A stretch of 64,000 bases of DNA from JAPWJZ01 sp041287865 (GCA_041287865.1 JBGGMV010000037.1:10832-74831); one strand, 5' to 3'; positions 1-8,538 are shown, counted from the first letter of the stretch. The notes: a model not told the origin generated them from the letters alone. Made by a program: numbers and translations.

Positions 1-718
1 GGAGCGAAGCGGCGGAGCCTTTGCCCACGTCGCCGTAACCGCAGACGACGCCGACCTTGCCGGCCAGCATCACGTCGGTTGCGCGCTTGATGCCGTCGAC
101 GAGGCTTTCGCGGCAGCCGTAGAGGTTGTCGAATTTCGACTTGGTGACGCTGTCGTTGACGTTGATGGCGGGAACCTTCAGCGTGCCTTTTTTCTCCATG
201 TCATAGAGGCGATGCACGCCCGTGGTGGTTTCTTCCGACAGGCCCTTCACGTTCTTCATCATCTCGGGATATTTTTCGTGCATGATTTTCGTGACGTCGC
301 CGCCATCGTCGAGGATCATGTTGGGAACCCAGCCGTTGGGGCCGCGTAAGGTCTGTTCGATGCACCACCAGAATTCCTCCTCGTTCATGCCTTTCCAGGC
401 GAAGACGGGAACGCCAGTTGCGGCGATAGCGGCGGCGGCCTGATCCTGCGTCGAGAAGATGTTGCAGGACGACCAGCGCACTTCGGCGCCGAGCGACGTC
501 AGGGTTTCGATCAGCACAGCCGTTTGAATGGTCATGTGCAGGCAGCCGACGATGCGGGCGCCTTTCAGCGGGCTTTTGCCCTTGAATTCCGTGCGCAGCG
601 CCATCAGGCCCGGCATTTCAGTTTCGGCGATGGCGATTTCCTTGCGGCCCCAGTCGGCGAGGCTCATGTCTTTTACCTTGAAGTCGCCCGAAGTTGTTTT
701 TGCTTGTGCCACGGCCAT
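1..718 (-). CDS. ahcY: Adenosylhomocysteinase (S-adenosyl-L-homocysteine hydrolase), C-terminus beyond window
   Basis: Cytosolic NAD-dependent enzyme that hydrolyses S-adenosylhomocysteine to adenosine and homocysteine, removing the product inhibitor of methyltransferases. The first 239 codons are visible on the minus strand. They include the substrate-domain stretch GCLHMTIQTAVLIETL, a DDGGD segment, the NLYGCRESL segment with the conserved cysteine, and the start of the NAD-binding loop (GYGDVGKGSA) at the window edge. The start at 718 is preceded by AGGAG at good spacing. It has its own promoter and is separated from ptsI by about 70 bp. The 3' part lies outside the window, so completeness cannot be judged. 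Confidence 0.96.
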   Translation of the reverse strand, partial: MAVAQAKTTSGDFKVKDMSLADWGRKEIAIAETEMPGLMALRTEFKGKSPLKGARIVGCLHMTIQTAVLIETLTSLGAEVRWSSCNIFSTQDQAAAAIAATGVPVFAWKGMNEEEFWWCIEQTLRGPNGWVPNMILDDGGDVTKIMHEKYPEMMKNVKGLSEETTTGVHRLYDMEKKGTLKVPAINVNDSVTKSKFDNLYGCRESLVDGIKRATDVMLAGKVGVVCGYGDVGKGSAASL

Positions 719-754
719 TGCCTGCTCCTGTTAGAGTGTTAATAAACTGGCCTT

Positions 755-783
755 AAAATAGGCATAAAACAGGCGTTTTTCAA
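755..783 (-). promoter_or_regulatory. Predicted sigma70-type promoter of ahcY
   Basis: On the minus strand, TTGAAA (778-783) is followed by a 17-nt spacer and TATTTT (755-760), about 37 nt before the ahcY start codon. The 5' leader would be too short for a SAH riboswitch. Assigned by eye only. Confidence 0.5.
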
Positions 784-789
784 GCTGAT

Positions 790-2541
790 TCAGGGCCTGA
801 ATTGGGCCACAATCGCGATTATTTTGGCAGGTTCGTATTGGCTCATGACATGCCGCGCATGTTCTTCGGCCTGTTCTAGCGATATGGCGCGGATTCGCTC
901 CTTCACGCGCGGGAGAGAGGCGTAACCGATGGAGAATTCACGGATGCCAAGGCCCAGCAGCAGGGCCGTATATTTCGGGTCCGCCCCCATTTCACCGCAG
1001 ATGCTGATGGGAATGCCCATGCGCTTCGCAGCCTCAATGGCGAACTCCATCAGGCGCAGCACGGCGGGGTTCAAAGGGTTATAGAGCGCGGCCACCTGAT
1101 CATTCCCGCGGTCGATAGCGACTGTGTACTGCGTCAGGTCGTTCGTGCCGAGCGCGAAGAAATCGGAGACAGCCGCAAGGCCATCGGCCGAGAGCGCCGC
1201 CGCCGGTATCTCGATCATCGTGCCGAGCGGCGGGGTTTTGGCCGGAATGGCGGCTTTTTCGGTTTGCAATTCCTTGTAGCAGGTCTTGAGGATTTTCCGC
1301 GCCTGCTCCACCTCCTCCGCTGTCGTCACCATTGGCAGCAGGATTTTGACAGGGCCCAGCGCAGCCGCGCGTAAAATAGCGCGGAACTGGGTTTTCAGCA
1401 GATGCGGTTCTTTTAACTGCAACCGTATGGCGCGCAACCCCAGCGCGGGGTTCGCCGCATCGGCCAGATATTCGCCGACCGATTTCGCCAGCTTATCGCC
1501 GCCGATGTCGAGCGTGCGGAAGGTGACGGGCTGCCCCTGCATCTGGCGCACGATATCGGCCATGGCCTCGAACTGTTCGTCCTCCGACGGCAGGGTCGAG
1601 CGGTTCATGAATAAAAATTCGGTGCGGTAAAGGCCGATGCCTTCCGCGCCCGAAGCTTTAATGGCTTCGGATTCACGCGGAATTTCGAGGTTGGCGCGCA
1701 AGATCACCCGCGTGCCATCCTTTGTCACGGCGGCTTCGGCCGACAGCGCCTCCAGCGCCTCGCGGTCCTTCAGCAGCTGTGCGCGTTTGGCAGCGTAAAT
1801 TTCCAGCGTGGCAGGCGTGGGATTGAGGATAAGCTTGCCTTCGATACCGTCGACAATCGCGGTATGGCCGTGCACGCCGCTTTCCAGCATCGCGGCATCG
1901 ACCCCCAGCACGGCGGCAAGGCCAAGGCTGCGCGCCATCACCGCCGTATGGCCGGCAGCGCCGCCATGAACGGTCGCAAGGCCCGCAAAGCGACGCGGGT
2001 CGAGCAGCGCGGTATCAGCCGGCGAAATTTCACGCGCCAGCACGATACCTCCCGGCGGCACGGAATCAAGGGATATATAAGGAAGATCAAGCAGCGCCCG
2101 CATTAAACGATTACCCACCGCCTCGACATCGTCGATGCGCGTAGCGATATAATTGTCCTTCAGCGCGCGGAATTGTTCGGCCAGATCGCGCATGACCATG
2201 TCGAGCGCCCATTCGGCGTTGATACCCTCGTCCGCGATTTTCTTGAGCGCGCCGCGCACAAGGCGTGAGCCGGAGATCATGGCAAGGTGCGCATCCAGCA
2301 GCAGCGACACTTCCTCGACCGCCGTGTCGGGCAGGGAGAGCGATTTTTCCTTGAGGTCGATCAATTCCTGCCGCACGCGGGCGACGGCGGCCTCGAACCG
2401 TTTTTGCTCGGCGGGCGCGTCGGAAGGCTCTATCTTGCGCTGCGGAGCCTTGGGCTTTTCAAGCTGGACAAGGTAGGCGGGGCCCGACGCGATGCCATGC
2501 GAAACGCCGATGCCGGTGAAGATAACCTCGCCCTGCATCAT
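790..2541 (-). CDS. ptsI: PTS enzyme I (phosphoenolpyruvate-protein phosphotransferase)
   Basis: Enzyme I transfers phosphate from phosphoenolpyruvate to HPr. The 583-residue protein has the usual layout: N-terminal HPr-binding/phosphohistidine domain with active-site His at about residue 198 (GGAAGHTAVMARS), then the PEP-binding TIM barrel with RTLDIGGDK, GTNDLTQY and the C-terminal ISICGEMGAD segment carrying the catalytic Cys. There is no N-terminal GAF domain, so it resembles PtsI rather than PtsP. Its ATG overlaps the stop of the HPr gene (ATGA), implying translational coupling. With no EIIB or EIIC nearby, its role is probably regulatory rather than sugar import. Confidence 0.95.
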   Translation of the reverse strand: MMQGEVIFTGIGVSHGIASGPAYLVQLEKPKAPQRKIEPSDAPAEQKRFEAAVARVRQELIDLKEKSLSLPDTAVEEVSLLLDAHLAMISGSRLVRGALKKIADEGINAEWALDMVMRDLAEQFRALKDNYIATRIDDVEAVGNRLMRALLDLPYISLDSVPPGGIVLAREISPADTALLDPRRFAGLATVHGGAAGHTAVMARSLGLAAVLGVDAAMLESGVHGHTAIVDGIEGKLILNPTPATLEIYAAKRAQLLKDREALEALSAEAAVTKDGTRVILRANLEIPRESEAIKASGAEGIGLYRTEFLFMNRSTLPSEDEQFEAMADIVRQMQGQPVTFRTLDIGGDKLAKSVGEYLADAANPALGLRAIRLQLKEPHLLKTQFRAILRAAALGPVKILLPMVTTAEEVEQARKILKTCYKELQTEKAAIPAKTPPLGTMIEIPAAALSADGLAAVSDFFALGTNDLTQYTVAIDRGNDQVAALYNPLNPAVLRLMEFAIEAAKRMGIPISICGEMGADPKYTALLLGLGIREFSIGYASLPRVKERIRAISLEQAEEHARHVMSQYEPAKIIAIVAQFRP

Positions 2542-2813
2542 TCATCCTCGTCGAAGCGGCGTTCGATCAGGCCTGATAATTCGCTCAGGGCCGCATCAGC
2601 GCCCTCGCCCGACACGCGGATAACCACCGCGGTGTTCTGGCTGGCAGAGAGCATCAACAGGCCCATGATAGAGGTGCCGCAGACGTCCATATCGTCTTTC
2701 AGCACGCGGATGTCGGCCTTATGCGTTTCGGCCAGCTTGACGAATTTCGCCGCCGCGCGGGCGTGAAGGCCGCGCTTGTTCACAATCTTGACGGTTTTTT
2801 CGAGCGGCTGCAT
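2538..2813 (-). CDS. ptsH: HPr phosphocarrier protein
   Basis: Small (91 residues) cytosolic phosphocarrier that takes phosphate from enzyme I on a His and passes it to EIIA. The active-site His17 sits in KRGLHARAA. A Ser48 in CGTSIMGLLML matches the regulatory serine phosphorylated by HPr kinase, which is encoded upstream in the same operon. The slightly extended acidic C-terminus (RRFDEDE) is mildly unusual. The gene abuts the EIIA gene and overlaps ptsI by 4 nt. Confidence 0.95.
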   Translation of the reverse strand: MQPLEKTVKIVNKRGLHARAAAKFVKLAETHKADIRVLKDDMDVCGTSIMGLLMLSASQNTAVVIRVSGEGADAALSELSGLIERRFDEDE

Positions 2814-3214
2814 CAGCCGGCTTGCAGCAGCGCCGAGGCGGCGTTGATGTATTTGCGGCCCGCTTCCTGACCCGAGAGCGCGGCCTGCGCCAGCGTTTCG
2901 GTCTGGCGCACGCTGGCCAGTTTGATCAGCATCGGCAGGTTGATGCCCGCCAGCGCCTCGACCTTCTTGTCCTCGGTGATCGAGATGGCGAGGTTGGAAG
3001 GCGTGCCGCCGAACATGTCGGTCAAAATTAAAACGCCCTTACCGCTGTCGACATCTTTCACCTTGGCGACAATTTCGAGCCGCTTTTTTTCCATGTCGTC
3101 GTCGGGGCCCATGCAGACGGCGGCCACCTGTTTTTGCGGGCCGACGATATGCTCCATCACGCTGATGAATTCTTCGGCCAGGCGGCCGTGGGTGACGAGA
3201 ACTAAGCCGATCAT
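2813..3214 (-). CDS. PTS EIIA component, mannose/fructose family
   Basis: 133-residue EIIA-Man-like protein. The phospho-acceptor is predicted at His9 (LVLVTHGRLAEE), and the family signature MFGGTPSNLAIS lies in the middle. In alphaproteobacteria such free EIIA-Man proteins take phosphate from HPr and act as regulators; no partner EIIB/C permease is encoded here. It overlaps rapZ at its start (ATGA) and touches ptsH at its end, so the whole set from hprK to ptsI reads as one transcript. Confidence 0.92.
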   Translation of the reverse strand: MIGLVLVTHGRLAEEFISVMEHIVGPQKQVAAVCMGPDDDMEKKRLEIVAKVKDVDSGKGVLILTDMFGGTPSNLAISITEDKKVEALAGINLPMLIKLASVRQTETLAQAALSGQEAGRKYINAASALLQAG

Positions 3215-4149
3215 GCTATTTTCCTTTGCTTTCTTCTTGAAATGGAATGGCCATGCGCTGTCTGCAAGCGCGCAGCGGGATCTTTTTCGAGGTCGCGATG
3301 GCGCACCGCCGTGCTGAATCCGCGCTTGCTAACCCAGCGATGCAATTCTTCCGCCACGCACACGGAGCGATGCCGCCCGCCGGTGCAGCCGACGGCGACA
3401 GTGAGATAATTTTTGCCTTCGTTGATATAACGCGGCAATAGCGGCGCGAGGAGTTTCGTTACGCCGGTATAGAAACCTTTATAGGCCTTGTCCGATCGCA
3501 CTTTTTTGGCAACGGCGGGATCAAGCCCCGAGAGCGGGCGCAGGTGTGCATCCCAATGCGGGTTATGCAGGAAACGCACGTCGAAAACCAGATCGGCCTC
3601 ACGCGGGATGCCATTCTTGAATCCGAAGGAGGTCACGAAAACAAAGAGCCCTTTTTCCTGCTCCAGCTGGAAGTAACTCGCCATGATGCGGCGAAGTTCA
3701 AACGCCTTGAGGTCGGAGGTGTCGATCACATGCCCTGCGGCGCGACGCAAGGGTGTCATCAATTGCCGCTCGCGGATCACGCCGTCCGATACGGGACGGT
3801 CGACCGCCAATGGATGCACACGGCGCGTTTCGGTATAGCGCTGCTGTAAAATACTGTCCTGACAGTTGATAAAGACCAGCTCGGCCTGCAGCGATTTGTC
3901 TTTTTTCAGCTTATCCATCTGCTTCAGCAGCGCGGCGGGCGTGAAATCCCATGTGCGGCTGTCGATGCCGATGGCGATAGGGGTTCCCTGCCCCTGTTTT
4001 TGCCTGAGCAGCGCATCTACCAGCCCGAGCGGCAGGTTGTCGATCGCCTTGTAGCCAAGGTCTTCGAGTGATTTGAGAGCAGTCGACAGCCCCGCACCGG
4101 ACAGGCCCGTCACCACCAATACGCGGCGCTTTGCGGGCTTGCGGGCCAT
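3211..4149 (-). CDS. rapZ: RapZ family nucleotide-binding protein (RNase adapter / YvcJ family)
   Basis: 312 residues, normal for RapZ. The N-terminal P-loop region starts VVTGLSGAGLSTALKSLEDLG and the C-terminal domain has the family motif VGCTGGRHRSVCVAEEL. RapZ proteins bind nucleotides and, in enterobacteria, guide RNase E to small RNAs controlling amino-sugar synthesis; in alphaproteobacteria the function is unclear. The Walker A lysine position (residue 21) is leucine (codon ctg), so nucleotide binding may be altered. The start overlaps the hprK stop by one base and the end overlaps the EIIA gene by 4 nt. Confidence 0.93.
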   Translation of the reverse strand: MARKPAKRRVLVVTGLSGAGLSTALKSLEDLGYKAIDNLPLGLVDALLRQKQGQGTPIAIGIDSRTWDFTPAALLKQMDKLKKDKSLQAELVFINCQDSILQQRYTETRRVHPLAVDRPVSDGVIRERQLMTPLRRAAGHVIDTSDLKAFELRRIMASYFQLEQEKGLFVFVTSFGFKNGIPREADLVFDVRFLHNPHWDAHLRPLSGLDPAVAKKVRSDKAYKGFYTGVTKLLAPLLPRYINEGKNYLTVAVGCTGGRHRSVCVAEELHRWVSKRGFSTAVRHRDLEKDPAARLQTAHGHSISRRKQRKIA

Positions 4150-4631
4150 TACTTCACCACCAGCCCGGGTTTGTGCACGACATCCATCGCTTTATAAATC
4201 TTCAGCGCGGTGGAAACATCAAAGGCATGGAGTTTCAGGAGCGGGATATCGACGCCCAGGATATTGACGAATTGCGGGTCGGGGAGGCGCGGGACTTCTT
4301 CGTGCTTCACAAGGTCGACCACAAGGCGCAGACGGGCGGGGTCGGCCACGGGATAGCGCAGCAGGCCGATGCCGCGCACTTCGATCAAGCCGCTGATGGC
4401 CTCGACCGCGCCGGCATAAATTTTATCCTGACGTTTCTCGAAACTGACCTGATCGTCGCAGATCAGCTCGCTGCCGTTCTCGATCAGGCGGAAGGCAAGG
4501 TCGGACTTGCCGGAGCCGGAGCGGCCGCGCAGGAAGACGACGGAGGGCGAAAAATTGACGCTCTTCAGCAGCACGGCCGAGCCATGCAGCACCGTAGTCT
4601 TGGGAGGCGGTGGCGTCTTTGGGATGCCCAC
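4149..4631 (-). CDS. hprK: HPr kinase/phosphorylase, short alphaproteobacterial form
   Basis: 160-residue protein equal to the catalytic C-terminal domain of HprK; the N-terminal domain of Gram-positive enzymes is missing, as is usual in alphaproteobacteria. Walker A GRSGSGKS at residues 36-43, followed by the acidic SELICDDQVSF segment with the catalytic Asp pair. It is expected to phosphorylate Ser48 of the HPr encoded downstream, tying PTS state to metabolism. It lies 22 nt after folC and overlaps rapZ by one base. Confidence 0.93.
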   Translation of the reverse strand: MGIPKTPPPPKTTVLHGSAVLLKSVNFSPSVVFLRGRSGSGKSDLAFRLIENGSELICDDQVSFEKRQDKIYAGAVEAISGLIEVRGIGLLRYPVADPARLRLVVDLVKHEEVPRLPDPQFVNILGVDIPLLKLHAFDVSTALKIYKAMDVVHKPGLVVK

Positions 4632-4653
4632 GGCTGGATGAACCTTTTTTGGG

Positions 4654-6000
4654 TCAGCCGTTCAGTTTCAGGGCATGGCCGACCAGGTAAAGAGAGCCCG
4701 TAATGATTATACGCTGCGGCGTCGTGAATTGTAAGGCAAGCGACCGGATCGCGCTTTCCAGATTATCGGCAGGCTGCGCATTGGCAAAGCCCATAGCCTT
4801 CAGGGAATCACATAATTCCTGCGGCGGCACCAGCGGCGCGTCGATGCGGGCATCCACGGCCTGAATGCTTTTGGGAATGCCGACAAGGCGTTCGTAGAAA
4901 CCGTCGGTATCTTTCTTTTTCTTGAAGCCGGTGATGATATGCAGCGGCTTTTCATCGCCCCAGGCCTTGGCCTGCGCCGCCAAAACTTCCGCGCCAGAAT
5001 CGTTATGCGCGCCATCGGCCCAAAGCTCCCAACCCTTCGGCAGCAGATCGGCCAGATGGCCGCGGGTGAGTTGCTGGAAGCGGCCCGGCCATGTAACGGT
5101 TTCCATGGCGCGGGTGAGCGTGTCCTGCTTCAGCAGGCTGGCGAAGGGGCTGTTCTCCAGACCCGCAATCGCCGTGCCTGCGTTGATGACCTGATGCCCG
5201 CCCAGCAGTTTCGGCAGGGGTAGCGTGAATTTGTTTTTGCCCTGATAGGTGAAGGCATTGCCCCGCACCTCCGTGCTCCAGTCGCGGCCCGCAACGAACG
5301 TCGGCGCGCCCATTTCAGCGGCGCGGCGCAGGAAAACCTCGTTCACCTCGGGCGACTGGGGGGCCACGATGGCGGGGCATCCGCGCTTGATAATACCGGC
5401 CTTCTCGCCCGCAATGGCCGGCAGCGTATCGCCCAGCAGGCGGGTATGGTCATAGGAAATACGCGTCAGCAGCGCGATGCTTTTTTCGATCACGTTAGTG
5501 GCGTCATAATTGCCGCCAAGGCCGGTTTCGAGAAGTACGGCATCGGCGGGCGTGCGCGCGTAAATCAGGAACGCGAGCGCGGTGAAAAATTCGAAGAAGG
5601 AGATTTCATCGTCACCCGCCGCGCGCTTCACTTCGCCGATCAGTTCCAGCAGGTGATCGGGCTCGATCTGCTTGCCCGCCACGACAATCCGTTCCTCGAA
5701 ACGGACGAGGTGCGGGGAGATGAATTTATGGACGGTTAATCCGCCAGCCTCGAACATCGATTGCAGGAAGGCCAGCGTCGAGCCCTTGCCGTTGGTGCCC
5801 GCAACGTGAAAAACGGGCGGCATTTTGTGCTGCGGGTTGCCAAGTTTTGCCAGCATCTGCTTCGGCCTATCAAGGCCGTTCGGCAGCATCGGCGGGCTTT
5901 TCAGGCGGATTTCGTTGACGGCAAGCTCGACGGCGGGGACGGGCGAAAAGGTCCACTCGCGTTGCGGCTGCGGGGCGGCGGCCTCTTTTTTGTCAAGCAT
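4654..6000 (-). CDS. folC: Bifunctional dihydrofolate synthase / folylpolyglutamate synthase
   Basis: 448-residue Mur-ligase-family enzyme that joins glutamate to dihydropteroate and extends the polyglutamate tail of folates. The ATP-binding loop HVAGTNGKGST lies near residue 66, followed by KFISPHLVRFEERI, and the central GEKAGIIK and WADGAHN motifs are present. It sits 11 nt downstream of accD, the usual alphaproteobacterial order, and starts the run leading into the PTS genes. Confidence 0.94.
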   Translation of the reverse strand: MLDKKEAAAPQPQREWTFSPVPAVELAVNEIRLKSPPMLPNGLDRPKQMLAKLGNPQHKMPPVFHVAGTNGKGSTLAFLQSMFEAGGLTVHKFISPHLVRFEERIVVAGKQIEPDHLLELIGEVKRAAGDDEISFFEFFTALAFLIYARTPADAVLLETGLGGNYDATNVIEKSIALLTRISYDHTRLLGDTLPAIAGEKAGIIKRGCPAIVAPQSPEVNEVFLRRAAEMGAPTFVAGRDWSTEVRGNAFTYQGKNKFTLPLPKLLGGHQVINAGTAIAGLENSPFASLLKQDTLTRAMETVTWPGRFQQLTRGHLADLLPKGWELWADGAHNDSGAEVLAAQAKAWGDEKPLHIITGFKKKKDTDGFYERLVGIPKSIQAVDARIDAPLVPPQELCDSLKAMGFANAQPADNLESAIRSLALQFTTPQRIIITGSLYLVGHALKLNG

Positions 6001-6011
6001 GCGGGGCCCCC

Positions 6012-6902
6012 TTATTCGGCGTGGCCGTTGGCTTTTTTGGCGGCGGCGTCACGCGGCTGGGTCAGCAGCTGCAACAGGGTCGTGATTTTATCGCGCAGCT
6101 CGGCGCGCGGGATGACGAGGTCGACCATGCCATGTTCGCGCAAGTATTCGGCCGTCTGGAAACCGTCGGGCAGCGACGCGCGGATCGTTTCCTGAATGAC
6201 GCGGCGGCCGGCGAAGCCCACCTGCGCGCCGGGTTCGGCAATGTGAATGTCGCCCAGCATGGCGAAGGAGGCCGAAACGCCGCCCGTGGTCGGGTTGGTC
6301 AGCAGCACGATATAGGGCAGGCCCGCTTCCTTCACCTGTTCGACGGCGATGACCGAGCGCGGCATCTGCATCAGCGACAGCATGCCTTCCTGCATGCGCG
6401 CACCGCCGGAGGCGGGAATGACGATAAAGGGCGCTTTCTGCGCGACAGCAAGACGCGCGGCGGTGATAAGACCGTCGCCCACGGCGGCACCCATCGATCC
6501 GCCCATGAAATCGAAATCGAAAGCGGCGATGACAACAGGCTTGCCGCCCATGTTCCCTTGCGCAACCACGATTGCATCCTTGCGGCCGGTTTCGGCCTGC
6601 GCGTCTTTCAGGCGGTCTGTGTATTTTTTACGGTCGCGGAATTTCAGCGGGTCGAGCGCGGCCTTGGGCAGTTCGGTGTCTTTCCACTGGCCGTCGTCAA
6701 AGAGCGTGGCAAGCCGGTCTTTCACGCCGATGCGCAGGTGGTGGCCGCAATTGTGGCAGACGTTCAAATTCTTGGTCAGCTCCTGATGGTGGAGCATAGT
6801 TTCGCAACCCGGGCATTTCTGCCAGAGGTTGTCGGGCACATCCTTTTTGGTGGGGATGAGCGCCTTGATCTTGGGGCGGACGAAGTTGGTTATCCAGTTC
6901 AT
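6012..6902 (-). CDS. accD: Acetyl-CoA carboxylase carboxyltransferase subunit beta
   Basis: Beta subunit of the carboxyltransferase that makes malonyl-CoA for fatty acid synthesis. The N-terminal zinc ribbon has Cys30, Cys33, Cys49 and Cys52. The crotonase-like core follows, with SGGARMQEG and the PTTGGVSASFAMLGD motif. 296 residues is typical. First gene of the accD-folC-hprK-rapZ-EIIA-ptsH-ptsI run. The accA partner is not in this window. Confidence 0.96.
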   Translation of the reverse strand: MNWITNFVRPKIKALIPTKKDVPDNLWQKCPGCETMLHHQELTKNLNVCHNCGHHLRIGVKDRLATLFDDGQWKDTELPKAALDPLKFRDRKKYTDRLKDAQAETGRKDAIVVAQGNMGGKPVVIAAFDFDFMGGSMGAAVGDGLITAARLAVAQKAPFIVIPASGGARMQEGMLSLMQMPRSVIAVEQVKEAGLPYIVLLTNPTTGGVSASFAMLGDIHIAEPGAQVGFAGRRVIQETIRASLPDGFQTAEYLREHGMVDLVIPRAELRDKITTLLQLLTQPRDAAAKKANGHAE

Positions 6903-7013
6903 TCGGTTACATAACGCTTTTGGCGTCCTTTCGAGGATGAGTCTTTAACATGGGGCGCGGTTTACCGTCACCTGATTTATAATTAACATAATTTGATTGT
7001 TAAGTACCTGAAA

Positions 7014-7715
7014 TCAAGCCGCTTGTTTGGCCAGCGTCGCCAGTATTTCGCGCGCGGCCAGCGCAGGATCGGCCGCCTGCGTAATCGGGCGGCCAATGAC
7101 AAGGTAATCGGCCCCGAGGGTGGAGGCCTCCGCGGGCGTCATCACACGCTTCTGGTCGCCCGTTTCAGCGCCCGCAGGACGGATGCCGGGGACAACCAGC
7201 AGCGTGTTAGGCGCGAGGAGTTTGCGCAGCATGACAATTTCCTTCGGCGAGCAGACAACACCGGCAAGACCGGATTTCTCGGCGAGAAGAGCAAGGCGCA
7301 GCACCTGCGGCGCGACATCAATCCCCTGCCCTACACTTTCAAGATTTTTTTCGTCAAGGCTGGTGAGGACGGTGACGCCCAGAATTCTGGTGGATGTATC
7401 TCTCGAGACATCGACGGCTGCCTGCATCATCTCCAACCCGCCTGAAGTATGGATGGTAAGAAAATCGGGGCGGCAGTTGAGCGCGGATTTCACCGCGCCC
7501 GCGACCGTATTCGGAATATCATGCAGCTTGAGGTCGAGAAAAATTTCGGCATCAGGCGCCAGCTTGCGGATGGCTTCAATGCCCTTGGGCCCTTCGGCGA
7601 CGAAAAATTCAAGGCCCAGCTTGATGCCGACCTTCGTTCCCGCAAGGCGTTTTACAAGGGCGGCGGCGTCATCCAGCTTGTTCGCATCGATCGCGCAGAA
7701 AACCCTTGCCGCCAT
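7014..7715 (-). CDS. pyrF: Orotidine 5'-phosphate decarboxylase
   Basis: Final step of UMP synthesis. 233-residue TIM barrel with the catalytic Lys/Asp motif DLKLHDIPNT and the C-terminal phosphate-binding segment VVPGIRPAG, then YLVIGRPIT. It follows ridA by 10 nt on the same strand with a usable AGGA ribosome site (GTGAGGAAAAGCAC before ATG). The roughly 110-bp AT-rich gap down to accD probably holds the accD promoter. Confidence 0.95.
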   Translation of the reverse strand: MAARVFCAIDANKLDDAAALVKRLAGTKVGIKLGLEFFVAEGPKGIEAIRKLAPDAEIFLDLKLHDIPNTVAGAVKSALNCRPDFLTIHTSGGLEMMQAAVDVSRDTSTRILGVTVLTSLDEKNLESVGQGIDVAPQVLRLALLAEKSGLAGVVCSPKEIVMLRKLLAPNTLLVVPGIRPAGAETGDQKRVMTPAEASTLGADYLVIGRPITQAADPALAAREILATLAKQAA

Positions 7716-7725
7716 GTGCTTTTCC

Positions 7726-8187
7726 TCACTTTATTTCAAAGATGGCATCGACCTCGACCGCGGCGCCCAGCGGCAGCGCGGAAACGCCGACGGCGGCGCG
7801 CGCATGTTTTCCGGCATCGCCGAAAACCTCGACGATCAGGTCGGATGCGCCGTTGACCACTTTCGGATGGTCGGTGAATTCGGGCGTGGAGGCGACGAAG
7901 CCGCCGAGGCGCAGGCAGCGCGAAATTTTATCGAGGTCGCCCAGCGCGGCCTTCGCCTGCGCGACGATGTTGATAGCGCAAACGCGCGCGGCTTTCTGGC
8001 CGTCTTCGAGCGAGACATCTTTTCCAAGATGGCCCTTGGTCATCTGACCGCCCGCACCGGGAAGCTGGCCCGAGATATAAAGAGTCTTGCCGGAAATGGT
8101 GAAGGGCACATAGTTCGCAACCGGCGGCGCGAGATCGGGGATGGTGATACCAAGCGCCGCAAGGCGCGCGTCGATTTTCGAGGTCAT
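7726..8187 (-). CDS. RidA family enamine/imine deaminase
   Basis: 153-residue YjgF/YER057c/UK114 (Rid) family protein, which in characterised members hydrolyses reactive enamine/imine intermediates from PLP enzymes. Visible features are the N-terminal SGKTLYISGQLPG strand, the AINIVAQAKAALGDLDKI helix, and RAAVGVSALPLGAAVEVDAIFEI at the end, which has Ala-Val-Gly-Val in place of the usual substrate-arginine region of RidA proper. It is therefore closer to the longer Rid subfamilies and should not be assumed to be an archetypal RidA. Its Shine-Dalgarno lies inside the hairpin at 8189-8220. Confidence 0.88.
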   Translation of the reverse strand: MTSKIDARLAALGITIPDLAPPVANYVPFTISGKTLYISGQLPGAGGQMTKGHLGKDVSLEDGQKAARVCAINIVAQAKAALGDLDKISRCLRLGGFVASTPEFTDHPKVVNGASDLIVEVFGDAGKHARAAVGVSALPLGAAVEVDAIFEIK

Positions 8188-8188
8188 T

Positions 8189-8220
8189 AAAAAGCTCCTT
8201 TAGCAGCAAACTAAAGGAGC
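8189..8220 (-). terminator. Hairpin with U-run that also contains the ridA ribosome-binding site
   Basis: On the minus strand a perfect 10-bp stem (GCTCCTTTAG / CTAAAGGAGC, 7-nt loop) is followed by TTTTT and then, one base later, by the ATG of the RidA gene. The position, 27 nt after the stop of the small gene at 8248-8430, suits an intrinsic terminator. The only Shine-Dalgarno for the RidA gene (AAAGGAG) is the 3' arm of this stem, so readthrough transcripts would hide the site. Confidence 0.7.
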
Positions 8221-8247
8221 CTTATCCGTCGTGCAATTGCAATTCCG

Positions 8248-8430
8248 TTATTTGTTCACCAGCATTTCGAAGTCGAGCTCGACGCAGGCGAACTCCTTGT
8301 ACTCGGCATTAATGCCGGCAGGCTCGGGCGTGCCTTTCGCGCGGGGCGCGGATTTCGCAAACTGATCACGGACATCAAGCGCATCGGCCCAGGCGTCCGC
8401 TTCAGGGAAATCAACAGCAGGGCTCATCAT
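8248..8430 (-). CDS. Small acidic hypothetical protein
   Basis: 60-residue soluble protein of no recognised family, rich in Asp, Glu and Ala, with no membrane segment. The start at 8430 (MMSPAV) is preferred because GGAG sits 6 nt before it; an ATG at 8442 lacks a spaced Shine-Dalgarno. It is the first gene of a minus-strand group (small protein, RidA, pyrF), separated from RidA by the hairpin terminator. The intergenic region in front is AT-rich and shared with the divergent ANK operon. Confidence 0.6.
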   Translation of the reverse strand: MMSPAVDFPEADAWADALDVRDQFAKSAPRAKGTPEPAGINAEYKEFACVELDFEMLVNK

Positions 8431-8538
8431 TAAGGACTCCATCCTTGTTCAGGCCTTGATTCTGGCGATAGCCTTAGTATTGCATCTATATGTTAATTAT
8501 ATGCTAATATGGTTAATAGACTCCTAGCGCTTGAAAAC

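Noticed and set aside
719..789. SAH riboswitch before ahcY
   Set aside because: The predicted promoter leaves a leader of about 30 nt, too short, and no conserved pseudoknot elements are visible.
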